Part shown: one piece after another, positions 1-8,878 of the stretch | Numbering within the stretch: the stretch's first letter is position 1 | Layout: every line of letters starts with the position of its first letter | Assembly (NCBI RefSeq): GCF_900094555.1 | Contig: NZ_FMAC01000009.1 | Location: 62,001-126,000 of the forward strand | Direction of reading: 5' to 3' | Length of the DNA: 64,000 bases | From: Martinezella hainanensis | GTDB taxonomy: Bacteria; Pseudomonadota; Alphaproteobacteria; Rhizobiales; Rhizobiaceae | Notes under the pieces: model-generated | What the model was told of the DNA's origin: nothing | Seen by the model: only the letters and a program-made list of their open reading frames with translations | Database searches by the model: none | Position numbers and translations under genes: made by a program

Positions 1-80
1 CGCCGTTGATCATCCTGACGCTGCGCGATGCGGACAATATCGCCGCTGCGATTGACGCGCGCGGCATTCGGCGTCAATGA
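1..80 (+). CDS. bioN: C-terminal end of a BioN/EcfT-like transmembrane protein (partial)
   Basis: The window opens inside a reading frame (first full codon at base 3) that stops with TGA at 78-80. The last 25 residues contain AAAIDARGIRRQ. This resembles the conserved Ala...ARG motif at the C-terminus of EcfT-type transmembrane proteins of ECF transporters, where it contacts the ATPase. The next gene, 28 bases downstream, is bioY, and rhizobia carry a bioM-bioN-bioY operon for biotin uptake. The assignment rests on this short tail plus context, so it is probable rather than proven. Confidence 0.6.
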   Translation, partial: PLIILTLRDADNIAAAIDARGIRRQ

Positions 81-108
81 ACATAAATCTCTTTCGGAAG
101 GAGCAGCC

Positions 109-666
109 ATGAACACCCGCGATCTCGTCCTCTCGGCGCTTTTTGCCGCCATCATCGTGGCGCTCGGCCTGTTACCGCCCATCCCGATCGGCATCATTCC
201 CGTTCCGATCACGGCGCAATCGCTCGGCGTCATGCTCGCCGGCGTCGTGCTTGGCGCCAAGCGCGGCACGATCGCGGTGCTGCTGGTGGTCGTACTCGTT
301 ACCATCGGCCTGCCGGTCCTTTCCGGAGGACGCGGCGGACTAGCCGTCTTTGCCGGTCCGACGGCCGGCTTCTTCGTCGGCTGGATCTTTGCAGCCTTCG
401 TCACCGGCTATCTCTCGGAGAGATTGGTGAAGCCGGAGCAAAGCAGCCTCGCGCAGGGTGTCGGCTTTTTCATCGCCGCCGCCATCGGCGGTGTCGTGGT
501 GCTCTATGCTTTCGGCATTGCCTGGCTGACAATCAACGTTGGCTTCAGCAAGGCGTTCGTCGGCTCCATGGGCTTCGTGCCGGGAGACCTTATCAAGGCA
601 TTTGTCGCAGCTCTCGTCGGCCGCGCCGTCATGGCTGGCTACCCGCTTCTGCCGCAGCGGAGCTGA
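109..666 (+). CDS. bioY: BioY, biotin-binding S component of an ECF transporter
   Basis: A 185-residue, very hydrophobic protein with about six membrane segments. It has the BioY family layout: an N-terminal LVLSALFAAIIVALG helix, then PIPIGIIPVPITAQSLGVML, which matches the family's PVPIT.Q motif. Family members bind biotin in the inner membrane and, with BioM (ATPase) and BioN, import it. The ATG at 109 is chosen because GGAAGGAG lies at 96-103; an in-frame ATG at 28 falls inside the preceding gene. It follows the bioN tail directly, so it is probably the last gene of bioMNY. Length is normal for BioY. Confidence 0.93.
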   Translation: MNTRDLVLSALFAAIIVALGLLPPIPIGIIPVPITAQSLGVMLAGVVLGAKRGTIAVLLVVVLVTIGLPVLSGGRGGLAVFAGPTAGFFVGWIFAAFVTGYLSERLVKPEQSSLAQGVGFFIAAAIGGVVVLYAFGIAWLTINVGFSKAFVGSMGFVPGDLIKAFVAALVGRAVMAGYPLLPQRS

Positions 667-704
667 AGCGCCCACGCGGGCAGCGACATGCCGTCCTTGT
701 CCGC

Positions 705-1106
705 TCAAGCCAGATACTTATAGAGCCAGTCGCGCGTATCTTCCGGCAACGGCACGGGATCATGCTCATCGCCGCGCACCGCGAGCCAGAGGATTTCCAC
801 CTCCGCCGCAAGTTCGTTGCCGGTTTCGATTGCGACGACGAAACCGATCGACTTGCCACCAATCTTGTTGACGCTGATCGAGTAACGGGCAAGGTCATCA
901 TAGTGCAAGGCGCGATGCAGCGAGCAGGACGCCTTCTTGGCGATGTAGATGGGCTCATCATCGACCAGCGGCCGCGTACGCCAGAAATTCGAGAGCGCTG
1001 TTTCCGCCTGCGAGATATAGGAGGCGATAAACATCTGGCCGTGCCGGTCGACATCGCGCGGCGGCACCCTTACCTCAATGACATCGGATCGTTCTACTCT
1101 CGCCAT
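705..1106 (-). CDS. Hotdog-fold acyl-CoA thioesterase (4HBT/YbgC-like)
   Basis: A 133-residue protein with the single hotdog domain of the 4-hydroxybenzoyl-CoA thioesterase family. The N-terminal part reads IEVRVPPRDVDRHGQMFIASYI, the usual 'D..GH' active-site strand in which Asp acts on the thioester; here the position after Asp-Arg is HGQM. The middle IAKKASCSLHRALHYDDLARYSISV corresponds to the family's substrate-channel strands. The substrate cannot be read from sequence. The ATG at 1106 is taken instead of the GTG one codon upstream. The gene converges on bioY with a 38-base gap and is divergent from the deacetylase-like gene. Confidence 0.85.
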   Translation of the reverse strand: MARVERSDVIEVRVPPRDVDRHGQMFIASYISQAETALSNFWRTRPLVDDEPIYIAKKASCSLHRALHYDDLARYSISVNKIGGKSIGFVVAIETGNELAAEVEILWLAVRGDEHDPVPLPEDTRDWLYKYLA

Positions 1107-1221
1107 CACGCAATAACCCTGGCCGGCGCCATACTGACCTTAATGAAAGCTTAACACTGCGCCTCGATAAGTAAACGGACGCCATCCCAAAGTGGTTAAG
1201 ATGGATTGTTGACATTGTAGT

Positions 1222-1255
1222 GACATGGTCCATGTCCTGTAATAGGCGTCACGCC
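1222..1255. promoter_or_regulatory. Two adjacent short palindromes upstream of the HDAC-like gene
   Basis: GACATGGTCCATGTC at 1222-1236 is a perfect 7-base inverted repeat around one base. AGGCGTCACGCCT at 1243-1255 is a perfect 6-base one. Both sit in the 168-base space between the divergent thioesterase and HDAC-like genes, 19-53 bases before the ATG at 1275. A TTGACA hexamer at 1210-1215 precedes them. Operator function is inferred only from position and symmetry. Confidence 0.4.
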
Positions 1256-1274
1256 TCATTTATAGATTGGTCCC

Positions 1275-2216
1275 ATGAGCACACGTCTTTACGAACACCC
1301 GATCTTTCTTGAACACATCGTTCCGCCCGGCCATCCGGAGCGGCCCGACCGGCTGCGCTCGCTGAACATTGCGCTGGAGCATCCGAATTTCGAGCGGCTG
1401 GACCGGCGAAAAGCTCCTGCGGCGCATGAGGATGCGATCCTGCTTGCCCATCCGGAAGAGCACCTGGATTTCGTTCTGCGCTCGATGCCGGACAGAGGCG
1501 ATGATGGTGAGATCAACCAGCTCGAAGCCGACACCTATGCCAGCCCGAAGACGCTGCAGGCGATCATGCACGGCGTCGGCGGCGCCATGGCGGCGGTCGA
1601 CGATGTCTTCTCCGGCGCTGCCGACAATGTTTTCGTCGCAGCCCGTCCGCCCGGTCACCATGCCGAGAAGACCAAGGCCATGGGCTTCTGTTTCTTCAAC
1701 AATGCGGCGATTGCCGCCCGCCATGCGCAAAAGGCCCATGGCGCCGAGCGCGTCGCCATCGTCGATTGGGACGTGCACCACGGCAACGGCACGCAGGACA
1801 TTTTCTGGGACGATCCCTCCGTGCTCTTCTGTTCCACCCACCAGATGCCGCTCTATCCGGGCACGGGCAAGAAGGATGACGTTGGCGCACACAACACCAT
1901 CGTCAACGCGCCGCTTTCGCCCAATACCGGCGGCGATCAATTCCGCGAGGCTTTCAAGTCGCGCGTGCTGCCGGCGCTGAATGATTTCCGCCCCGATCTC
2001 ATCATCATCTCGGCCGGTTTCGACGCTCATCACCGCGATCCGCTGGCACAACTGAACCTCACCGGCGAGGATTTCGACTGGGCGACCGGCCGGCTGCTCG
2101 AGGTTGCCGATCGAAGCGCGAAGAACCGGGTCGTCAGCCTGCTCGAAGGCGGCTATGATCTGGAAGGTCTCGCCGAGTCGGCGGGAATGCATATTCTACG
2201 CATGATGAGAGGTTGA
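1275..2216 (+). CDS. Histone-deacetylase family amidohydrolase (class II-like)
   Basis: A 313-residue zinc amidohydrolase of the HDAC/acetylpolyamine amidohydrolase superfamily. Visible catalytic motifs in order are RPPGHHA (residues 124-130, the His-His charge relay), DWDVHHGNG (164-172, with Asp166 and His168 as zinc ligands), SAGFDAH (zinc Asp) and LEGGYD near the C-terminus. All key residues are present and length matches bacterial members. Such enzymes remove acetyl or similar acyl groups from polyamines, lysines or small amides; the substrate here is unknown. It ends two bases before xseB, so the two genes are very likely co-transcribed. Confidence 0.93.
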   Translation: MSTRLYEHPIFLEHIVPPGHPERPDRLRSLNIALEHPNFERLDRRKAPAAHEDAILLAHPEEHLDFVLRSMPDRGDDGEINQLEADTYASPKTLQAIMHGVGGAMAAVDDVFSGAADNVFVAARPPGHHAEKTKAMGFCFFNNAAIAARHAQKAHGAERVAIVDWDVHHGNGTQDIFWDDPSVLFCSTHQMPLYPGTGKKDDVGAHNTIVNAPLSPNTGGDQFREAFKSRVLPALNDFRPDLIIISAGFDAHHRDPLAQLNLTGEDFDWATGRLLEVADRSAKNRVVSLLEGGYDLEGLAESAGMHILRMMRG

Positions 2217-2218
2217 CG

Positions 2219-2470
2219 ATGAGCGAGAACGCCAAGGCAGATGTTTCGAGCTATTCCTTCGAGAAGGCCGTGGCGGAGCTTGAAAGCATTGTTGCCCGGC
2301 TCGAACGCGGCGATGTGGCGCTGGACGAATCCATCTCGATCTACGAGCGTGGCGAAGCGCTGAAGAAGCATTGCGAAGCGCTGCTGTCGGCTGCGGAGAA
2401 CCGCATCGAGAAGATCAGGCTCGATCGTGCCGGCAAGCCGCAGGGCACGGAAGCGCTTGACGGCGCCTGA
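2219..2470 (+). CDS. xseB: Exodeoxyribonuclease VII small subunit
   Basis: An 83-residue protein with the XseB signature: SFEKAVAELESIVARLERGDVALDESISIYERGEAL, then a charged helical C-terminus. XseB helices assemble with the catalytic XseA into exonuclease VII, which degrades single-stranded DNA in the cytoplasm. The ATG at 2219 lies two bases after the upstream stop and has GAGAGG at 2207-2212; a TTG two codons earlier overlaps that stop and is less likely. xseB close to dxs is a common rhizobial arrangement. Confidence 0.95.
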   Translation: MSENAKADVSSYSFEKAVAELESIVARLERGDVALDESISIYERGEALKKHCEALLSAAENRIEKIRLDRAGKPQGTEALDGA

Positions 2471-2541
2471 GATCGGATGGGAAAATTTGAGTTTGGCCGA
2501 CATTCCCGTTAGGTTGAATTCCAGCCGAAAGGAAAGTCGAT

Positions 2542-3465
2542 ATGTCCTTCTTCCCAGGAAACGATCCGCAGGCCGGTGATGCCTTCGCCTGCGACGCGAT
2601 CGAGAACCTCATCATTCCGCGCACCAGCGACCTCGGCGGCTTCTCCGTGCGGCGCGCGCTTCCGAGCAGCCGGCGGCGGTTGGTGGGGCCATTCATCTTC
2701 TTCGACCGCATGGGTCCTGCCATTTTGCGACCGGGCCAGGCGCTGGATGTCCGCCCGCATCCGCATATCGGGCTTTCCACCGTCACCTATCTGTTCGATG
2801 GCGAAATCCGCCATATGGACAGTCTCGGCACGGCGAAGGTGATCCGCCCCGGCGACGTCAACCTGATGACGGCGGGTCGCGGTATCGTGCATTCCGAGCG
2901 CACGCCGGAGAACCTACGCGATCACCCCTTCGCCATGTCCGGACTCCAGACGTGGCTGGCGCTGCCTGATGAAAAGGAAGAGATCGATCCGTCTTTCGCC
3001 CATACGGAGAAGGATGAGCTGCCCATCATCGCCGATGGCGGCGTGACCGGGCGCGTTGTGATCGGCGATTTCGAGGGCCTGAAATCGCCGGTGAAATCCT
3101 TCTCCGACACGCTCTACGTCGATCTGCAGCTGCAGCCGAACAAGACGTTTCCTTTTGGGGCAGCGCATGAGGAGCGTGCGGTCTACATTCTCTCCGGCTC
3201 GCTCATTGTCGCCGGCGACCGTTTCGAACAGGATCAGCTCCTCGTCTTCCGTCCAGGCGATGCGATAACGCTGGAGGCCGGCGAAAAAGGCTGTCATCTC
3301 ATGCTTTTTGGCGGTGCAGCGCTCAATTCAAAGCGCTATATCTGGTGGAATTTCGTCTCGTCCTCAAAGGAGCGCATCGAAAAGGCCAAGGAAGAATGGC
3401 GCACAGGCCGCTTCGATATCGTGCCGGGCGACGAGGAAGAGTTCATTCCCCTGCCGGAAGGCTAA
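2542..3465 (+). CDS. Pirin family protein
   Basis: A 307-residue bicupin. The N-terminal cupin shows RRALPSSRRRLVGPFIFFDRMGP followed by HPHIGLSTVTYLFDGEI and MTAGRGIVHSER, the pirin metal-binding His-His and Glu-His pattern. A pirin C-terminal domain follows. Pirins bind Fe; some have quercetin 2,3-dioxygenase activity and others regulate transcription or metabolism, so the role here is open. GGAAAG lies just upstream of the ATG. It is inserted between xseB and dxs and reads in the same direction. Confidence 0.93.
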   Translation: MSFFPGNDPQAGDAFACDAIENLIIPRTSDLGGFSVRRALPSSRRRLVGPFIFFDRMGPAILRPGQALDVRPHPHIGLSTVTYLFDGEIRHMDSLGTAKVIRPGDVNLMTAGRGIVHSERTPENLRDHPFAMSGLQTWLALPDEKEEIDPSFAHTEKDELPIIADGGVTGRVVIGDFEGLKSPVKSFSDTLYVDLQLQPNKTFPFGAAHEERAVYILSGSLIVAGDRFEQDQLLVFRPGDAITLEAGEKGCHLMLFGGAALNSKRYIWWNFVSSSKERIEKAKEEWRTGRFDIVPGDEEEFIPLPEG

Positions 3466-3590
3466 CGGGTTCATAACAATCCCACATGTTTCTTGTTCGG
3501 GAGCACCTTGAATTCGGCGTCTTTTGTCGCAATCTGTTTTGACGTAAAGGCGGACAACCGCCCAAGAATAGCAAGAAAGAGGCTTCAGCC

Positions 3591-5507
3591 TTGACACAAA
3601 TGCCAGAGACGCCACTGCTGGACCGGGTCCAATATCCCTCCGACCTGCGAAAGCTGGAGGACCGGGAATTGCCGCAGCTCGCCCGCGAAGTCCGCGACGA
3701 GATGATCGATGCGGTATCGCGCACCGGCGGACATCTCGGCGCCGGTCTCGGCGTCGTCGAATTGACCATCGCCATCCACAGCGTCTTCGACACGCCGAAC
3801 GATCGCCTGATCTTCGATGTCGGCCATCAGTGTTATCCGCACAAGATCCTGACCGGGCGTCGCGATCGCATTCGCACGCTGCGCCAGGAAGGCGGTCTTT
3901 CCGGTTTCACGCGACGGGCCGAAAGCGAATATGATCCCTTCGGCGCGGCTCATTCGTCGACATCCATTTCCGCAGGTCTCGGCATGGCTGTGGCCGCCGA
4001 GCTTGACAATACCGATCGCCGCGTGATCGCCGTCATCGGCGACGGTGCCATGTCGGCCGGCATGGCCTATGAGGCCCTGAACAATGCCGGCGCGCTGGAT
4101 GCGCGGCTGATCGTTATCCTCAACGACAACGACATGTCGATCGCTCCGCCGACGGGGGCAATGAGCGCCTATCTCGCCCGTCTTGCCTCCGGTCGCACCT
4201 ATATGGGCTTCCGGGATTTCGGCAAGAAACTGACCGCCTATCTCGGCAAGAAAGTCGACCGCGCCATCACCCGGGCAGTCGAGCACGCACGGGGCTATGT
4301 GACCGGCGGCACCATGTTCGAGGAGATGGGCTTCTATCATATCGGCCCGATCGACGGCCATTCCTTCGAGCATCTGCTGCCCGTACTGCGCAATGTGCGC
4401 GACAATGCGCAAGGTCCGGTGTTGATCCATGTCGTGACGCAGAAGGGCAAAGGCTATCCACCGGCCGAGGCCGCTGCCGACAAATATCATGGCGTCAACA
4501 AGTTCGACGTCATCACCGGTGCGCAGACCAAGGTGAAGCCGAATGCGCCGAGCTATACCAGCGTCTTCGCCGAAGCACTGGTGCAGGAAGCAATGCTCGA
4601 CGACAAGATTGTCGGCATCACCGCCGCCATGCCGAACGGCACCGGCCTCGACAAGCTGCAGGAAATTTTCCCCAAGCGCTGTTTCGACGTCGGCATCGCC
4701 GAGCAACATGCCGTGACCTTCGCCGCAGGCCTCGCCGCCGAAGGCTACAAGCCCTTCGCCGCCCTCTATTCCACCTTCCTGCAGCGCGCTTACGATCAGG
4801 TGGTCCATGATGTGGCGATCCAGGGCCTTCCTGTCCGCTTCCCCATCGACCGCGCCGGCTTCGTCGGCGCCGATGGCCCGACGCATGCCGGCTCCTTCGA
4901 TACTGCCTTTTTGACCACCCTGCCGGGCTTCGTCGTCATGGCCGCGGCCGACGAGGCAGAGCTCAAGCATATGGTGCGCACTGCCGCTGCTTATGATCTT
5001 GGTCCGATCTCCTTCCGCTATCCGCGTGGGGAAGGCGTCGGCATCGAAATGCCGGAACGCGGCCAGATCCTCGAAATCGGCAAGGGTCGTGTCATCAAGC
5101 AGGGCTCGAAGGTCGCGCTATTGTCCTTCGGCACGCGGCTGGCGGACAGCCTTGCCGCCGCCGAGGATCTCGATGCTGCCGGCCTGTCGACGACGGTCGC
5201 CGATGCGCGCTTTGCCAAGCCGCTCGACCATGATCTCATCCGCCAGCTTGCTGCCCATCACGAGATCCTTATCACTATCGAAGAGGGCTCGGCCGGCGGC
5301 TTCGGCAGCCAGGTCATGCAGTTCCTTGCCAATGAAGGCCTGCTCGACAACGGCCTGAAGATCCGCTCGCTCGTCATGCCCGATCTCTGGATGGAGCAGG
5401 CCAAGCCGGAGGCCATGAACGCCATGGCTGGCCTTGATCGCGCCGGCATCGTGCAGACGGTATTCCGCGCACTTGGCCGCGGCCGTATCGTCGAGGCAGC
5501 CGGATAA
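3591..5507 (+). CDS. dxs: 1-deoxy-D-xylulose-5-phosphate synthase
   Basis: A 638-residue cytosolic thiamine-diphosphate enzyme that condenses pyruvate and glyceraldehyde-3-phosphate into DXP, the entry step of the MEP isoprenoid pathway and a precursor step for thiamine and pyridoxal. It shows the family N-terminus (GGHLGAGLGVVELT, DVGHQCYPHKILTGR), the ThDP motif GDGAMSAGMAYEALNNAG...LNDND, and the transketolase motif ADGPTHAGSFD. Length is standard. I use the TTG at 3591 because AGAGG is eight bases upstream and the protein then begins MTQMPETPLLD, like other rhizobial Dxs proteins; the ATG at 3600 is the alternative. ispE at 58.4 kb supplies a later step of the same pathway. Confidence 0.97.
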   Translation: MTQMPETPLLDRVQYPSDLRKLEDRELPQLAREVRDEMIDAVSRTGGHLGAGLGVVELTIAIHSVFDTPNDRLIFDVGHQCYPHKILTGRRDRIRTLRQEGGLSGFTRRAESEYDPFGAAHSSTSISAGLGMAVAAELDNTDRRVIAVIGDGAMSAGMAYEALNNAGALDARLIVILNDNDMSIAPPTGAMSAYLARLASGRTYMGFRDFGKKLTAYLGKKVDRAITRAVEHARGYVTGGTMFEEMGFYHIGPIDGHSFEHLLPVLRNVRDNAQGPVLIHVVTQKGKGYPPAEAAADKYHGVNKFDVITGAQTKVKPNAPSYTSVFAEALVQEAMLDDKIVGITAAMPNGTGLDKLQEIFPKRCFDVGIAEQHAVTFAAGLAAEGYKPFAALYSTFLQRAYDQVVHDVAIQGLPVRFPIDRAGFVGADGPTHAGSFDTAFLTTLPGFVVMAAADEAELKHMVRTAAAYDLGPISFRYPRGEGVGIEMPERGQILEIGKGRVIKQGSKVALLSFGTRLADSLAAAEDLDAAGLSTTVADARFAKPLDHDLIRQLAAHHEILITIEEGSAGGFGSQVMQFLANEGLLDNGLKIRSLVMPDLWMEQAKPEAMNAMAGLDRAGIVQTVFRALGRGRIVEAAG

Positions 5508-5517
5508 AGCGCAAAGA

Positions 5518-5541
5518 TCAGGCGGCTCGACGGCTGCCTGA
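5518..5541. terminator. Hairpin between convergent dxs and GGDEF genes
   Basis: TCAGGCGGC at 5518-5526 can pair with GCTGCCTGA at 5533-5541 across a 6-base loop, with one G-U pair. It lies midway between the two convergent stops. There is no U-run, so termination is only a suggestion. Confidence 0.35.
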
Positions 5542-5561
5542 CACCATCATGCCCCGACATA

Positions 5562-6599
5562 TCAGGAATGAAGCGAATTGAAGACCGCTACGCGATCGCG
5601 GCCGGCGGCCTTTGCCTGGTAAAGCGCGGAATCGACATTCCTCAACAGCAAGACGCGCGTTGCACCATCATGTGGCGCGAGGGCAGCGCCGATGCTGAGC
5701 CTTGCGAAAATCGACACACCATCCACCGCAAAAGGCGCCCTGAAGGTGGCAAGCAGCCGTTCGGACAGGGACATGAGCGCATTCTTGTCGGGCGAGTCCG
5801 GGACGAATATCGCAAACTCGTCACCCCCCATGCGCACGACGATATCGTCTGCTCGGACGACTGAGCGAATGCGCACCGCCGCCTCGCACAGAACTTCGTC
5901 GCCGACATTGTGACCGAAGCGGTCATTGATCGATTTGAAGCCGTCCATATCGAGATAGAGGACGCCGAAATTGCCGCCTGTCGCTATCGCCGCGCTCAGC
6001 GCGCCATCGACGACAGCTTCGAGCGCCGACCGATTGAAGAAACGGGTCAGCGGATCGGTCATGGCTGCCGCGCGCAGGCCATTCTCGGCTATTCCCATCA
6101 GCAAGTTCGTTTTCTGCAGCCGTAGGAGCGCACTTGCAATCTGGGCAAACCGCATGAGGCTTTGTTCCTCATTCGAGGAAAATTGCCTCGGCCTCTGATC
6201 GAGAATGCAGAAGGCTCCTACGGGCAGACCGTTCTCCAACCGCACCGGCGCACCCGCATAAAAACGAAAGTGGGGGTCGTCGAGCACGAAGGGGGCAGCC
6301 TTCAGTTCCGGCTCCTCCGTAAGATCCGGAAGGACCAGCAATTCATCATCGAAAACCACCCGCGTGCAGATCGACATATCGCGCGAGCATTCGGCGATCT
6401 TCAGCCCCGCCTGCCCTGCTATGCGCTGCCAGTCCTCATCGATAATGTTGATTGCTGCATAGGGTGTCTCGAACACACCTCTTGCCAATTCCGCAAGGGT
6501 CGCAAGCTCCGGTGTCGGGCTGCTGTGAATCGCATTCAGGGAGCGTACGGCCAAAAGTCTCTGTGCTTCATTGGCCGGAACTCGGACGAACTGTCCCAT
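5562..6599 (-). CDS. GAF-GGDEF diguanylate cyclase
   Basis: A 345-residue soluble protein. An N-terminal GAF-like sensor domain (about residues 25-165, with YAAINIIDEDWQRI and YAGAPVRLENGLPVGAFCILD) is followed by a GGDEF domain (175-340). The active-site motif is intact, GGDEF at 258-262, and an RADD inhibitory site sits exactly five residues before it (249-252). The protein should therefore make cyclic di-GMP and be product-inhibited. This GAF class without a membrane anchor senses an unknown cytosolic signal. GGGAGA precedes the ATG. It is a single-gene unit, convergent with dxs. Confidence 0.93.
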   Translation of the reverse strand: MGQFVRVPANEAQRLLAVRSLNAIHSSPTPELATLAELARGVFETPYAAINIIDEDWQRIAGQAGLKIAECSRDMSICTRVVFDDELLVLPDLTEEPELKAAPFVLDDPHFRFYAGAPVRLENGLPVGAFCILDQRPRQFSSNEEQSLMRFAQIASALLRLQKTNLLMGIAENGLRAAAMTDPLTRFFNRSALEAVVDGALSAAIATGGNFGVLYLDMDGFKSINDRFGHNVGDEVLCEAAVRIRSVVRADDIVVRMGGDEFAIFVPDSPDKNALMSLSERLLATFRAPFAVDGVSIFARLSIGAALAPHDGATRVLLLRNVDSALYQAKAAGRDRVAVFNSLHS

Positions 6600-6828
6600 T
6601 CGAATCTCCCTGGGCGGTCATCATGCATTTATAAGAATGGTGGTTCGCCGCTCAGGGCAACCCTGCCACCGATCAAATATTTAATAAATCTTGACCAAAG
6701 GATGGTCCGCCGAAAACAAGGCCATGGTCCGAAGAGCCTGTTCTTCAAGGGAAAGAACGCTCCAACCGCGCCGTCGCTGCCCCAAAGTCGGACAGGCCGC
6801 GGCCAATGATGCTCTCATACAAACTGTG
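6600..6828. other. Upstream region of the GGDEF gene
   Basis: No gene is supported in this 229-base stretch between the start of the GGDEF gene and the terminator of the chemoreceptor. An AT-rich segment at about 6670-6695 is the likeliest place for the minus-strand promoter of the GGDEF gene. I found no strong repeat or operator. Confidence 0.4.
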
Positions 6829-6863
6829 AAAAAACGAAGCGGCCCGCCGCAAAGCGACGGGCC
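6829..6863 (-). terminator. Rho-independent terminator of the chemoreceptor gene
   Basis: On the minus strand CGGCCCG and CGGGCCG arms (outer pairs 6841-6846 with 6858-6863) form a GC-rich stem, followed after a short GCTTCG by a run of six U residues (6829-6834). It lies about 70 bases downstream of the stop at 6932. Confidence 0.75.
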
Positions 6864-6931
6864 GATGGGTCTTTGAAGGTGATTCGCCGTGAGTCGCCCA
6901 GCAGGCTACCCACGAAGCCATCGTTGAACGA

Positions 6932-8878
6932 TCAGAATTCTTCCCAATCGTCCCGCGCGGTGGCGGCAGCCGCTGCGGTTGCCTTTCCAGCGAAAGCCTT
7001 GGCGACGGTGCGGCCAAGAGCCCGAGCCGGCGATGCAGCCGGTTTCGAGCGTGCGGTTGCAACGGCCGGCCGGGCAGGTGCAGCCTGAGCGGAATTGCCG
7101 AGACGGAACTGCTGGAGCAGCTCGTTGAGCGCCGCAGCTTCGCGGGCGAGCGCATGGCTTGCCGCCGTCTGCTCCTCGACCATGGCGGCATTCTTCTGCG
7201 TGCCCTGATCCATGTTGTTGACGGCTGTGTTGATCTCCTGCAAGCCGGTGGACTGCTCGCGGGTCGCAGTCACGATCGCACCGACGTGGCGGTTGATTTC
7301 CTGCACTTCGGATACGATCAGCTCCAGCGCCTTGCCGGTTTCGCCGACCAGCGACACGCCAGTATTGACCTGATCGCTCGACGTGGTGATGAGCGACTTG
7401 ATCTCCTTGGCAGCGTTTGCGGAGCGCTGGGCAAGCTCGCGCACTTCCTGGGCGACGACGGCAAAGCCCTTGCCGGCATCCCCGGCACGGGCGGCCTCGA
7501 CGCCGGCATTCAGCGCCAGAAGATTGGTCTGGAAGGCAATATCGTCGATAACGCTGATGATGTTGCTGATCTCGCCCGAGGACTTCTCGATCTGCTGCAT
7601 GGCCGAGACGGCCTTGCGAACCACTTCGCCCGACCGCTCCGCGCCGAGGCGAGCGCGCTCGACGAGATGGCCGACATCTTCGGCCCGCTTGGCGGAGTCG
7701 CGAACCGTGGTCGTGACCTCTTCCAGTGCTGCGGCCGTCTCTTCGACCGCGGCGGCCTGCTGTTCGGTGCGGTGCGCCAGATCGTCGGCGGCCGAACGGA
7801 TTTCGTCAGCACCGGCATTGATGGCGCGGGCATTGGAGCCGACGGACTGCAGGGCCGCTTCCAGCTTCTCGACCGCATTGTTGAAATCGGCGCGAACGCT
7901 GTCGAACTGCGGTGCAAAGCTGTTGTGAAGGCGGGTCGCAACATCGCCGGAAGACAGAGCCGAGAGGCCACCGGCAAGCGCTTCCATGGCGAAGCGAATT
8001 TCACCCTCTTCACGTGCCTTCTGCTCATCATTCATCAGGCGCTGGTGTTCGGCATCGCCACGCATACGCTCGGTCTCGCCGGCAAGACGCAGCTTCTCGA
8101 TGCCGGCCTGCTTGAAGACAAGGACGGCATCCGCCATGCGGCCGATTTCGTCGCCGCGACCAACCGCCGGAACTTCGACGTCATGCTCGCCATTGGCCAG
8201 ACGCCCCATTGCAGCCGTCATACCGACGATTGGACGCACGATGGCGCGCGACAGCAGCCATGCGAGAACAGCGGCGGCGAGCGAGGCGAAGATGCCGCCG
8301 ACGATAAGCGTCAGGCGAAGATCGCCGTTGGCGTCATCCTGCATGGCTGCCAGGTTGCTCGCCTTGGTACGTGCGGCCTGCTTGATCTTAGCAGCGGCTT
8401 CGCGGAAGCCATCAAGCTGACCCTTGGTTTCGTTCTGACCGATCTTGACGATCTGGTCGAGCGGCATCTCGGTTTCCTTGCGGGCTTTGGCCTGTGGCTC
8501 CGCGAGTTGATGGAAATAGAGATCGGCAGCCTTTTGCATGTTGTCGATCGCCTGAAGCAGATCGGGGGAATCGGCCGCGACCTGTTTGGCCGCAGCGATG
8601 CTCTTCAGCATCCGCTCACGATTATTGAAGATATCGCCGTAGGTGCTGTCGCTGCGCAGAAGCAGAAAACCGCGCAGATTGACTGCCTGCTCCAGCATGG
8701 CCTGCAGCGAATCATCGATCAGGCTGACGAGCTGCTGCGACTTTGTCTGCTCGACGGCGGCTCCGGCCGACACGTCCTGCTTTGCGTAGACGAAAGCGGA
8801 AACACAGGCAAAAATGGCGATCAGGGCCGTAAATGTAATGGCAAGCTTGCCATTCAAAGAGAGTTTTTTCGCAAACAT
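6932..8878 (-). CDS. Methyl-accepting chemotaxis protein with C-terminal WEEF tether
   Basis: A 648-residue receptor. It has an N-terminal membrane helix (about 12-32), a periplasmic four-helix or CHASE3-like domain with no recognisable ligand motif, a second helix (LTLIVGGIFASLAAAVLAWLL), a HAMP region, and the cytoplasmic signalling domain. The hairpin tip reads IDDIAFQTNLLALNAGVEAARAG. The extreme C-terminus is DDWEEF, resembling the pentapeptide that tethers CheR/CheB on high-abundance receptors. The ATG at 8878 is preceded by AGGAGG nine bases away; a longer frame to 9046 has no such site. It stands alone, not in a chemotaxis operon. Confidence 0.95.
   Translation of the reverse strand: MFAKKLSLNGKLAITFTALIAIFACVSAFVYAKQDVSAGAAVEQTKSQQLVSLIDDSLQAMLEQAVNLRGFLLLRSDSTYGDIFNNRERMLKSIAAAKQVAADSPDLLQAIDNMQKAADLYFHQLAEPQAKARKETEMPLDQIVKIGQNETKGQLDGFREAAAKIKQAARTKASNLAAMQDDANGDLRLTLIVGGIFASLAAAVLAWLLSRAIVRPIVGMTAAMGRLANGEHDVEVPAVGRGDEIGRMADAVLVFKQAGIEKLRLAGETERMRGDAEHQRLMNDEQKAREEGEIRFAMEALAGGLSALSSGDVATRLHNSFAPQFDSVRADFNNAVEKLEAALQSVGSNARAINAGADEIRSAADDLAHRTEQQAAAVEETAAALEEVTTTVRDSAKRAEDVGHLVERARLGAERSGEVVRKAVSAMQQIEKSSGEISNIISVIDDIAFQTNLLALNAGVEAARAGDAGKGFAVVAQEVRELAQRSANAAKEIKSLITTSSDQVNTGVSLVGETGKALELIVSEVQEINRHVGAIVTATREQSTGLQEINTAVNNMDQGTQKNAAMVEEQTAASHALAREAAALNELLQQFRLGNSAQAAPARPAVATARSKPAASPARALGRTVAKAFAGKATAAAAATARDDWEEF

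Noticed and set aside
3585..4970. A 461-codon minus-strand frame within dxs
   Set aside because: It is a shadow of dxs without recognisable domains.
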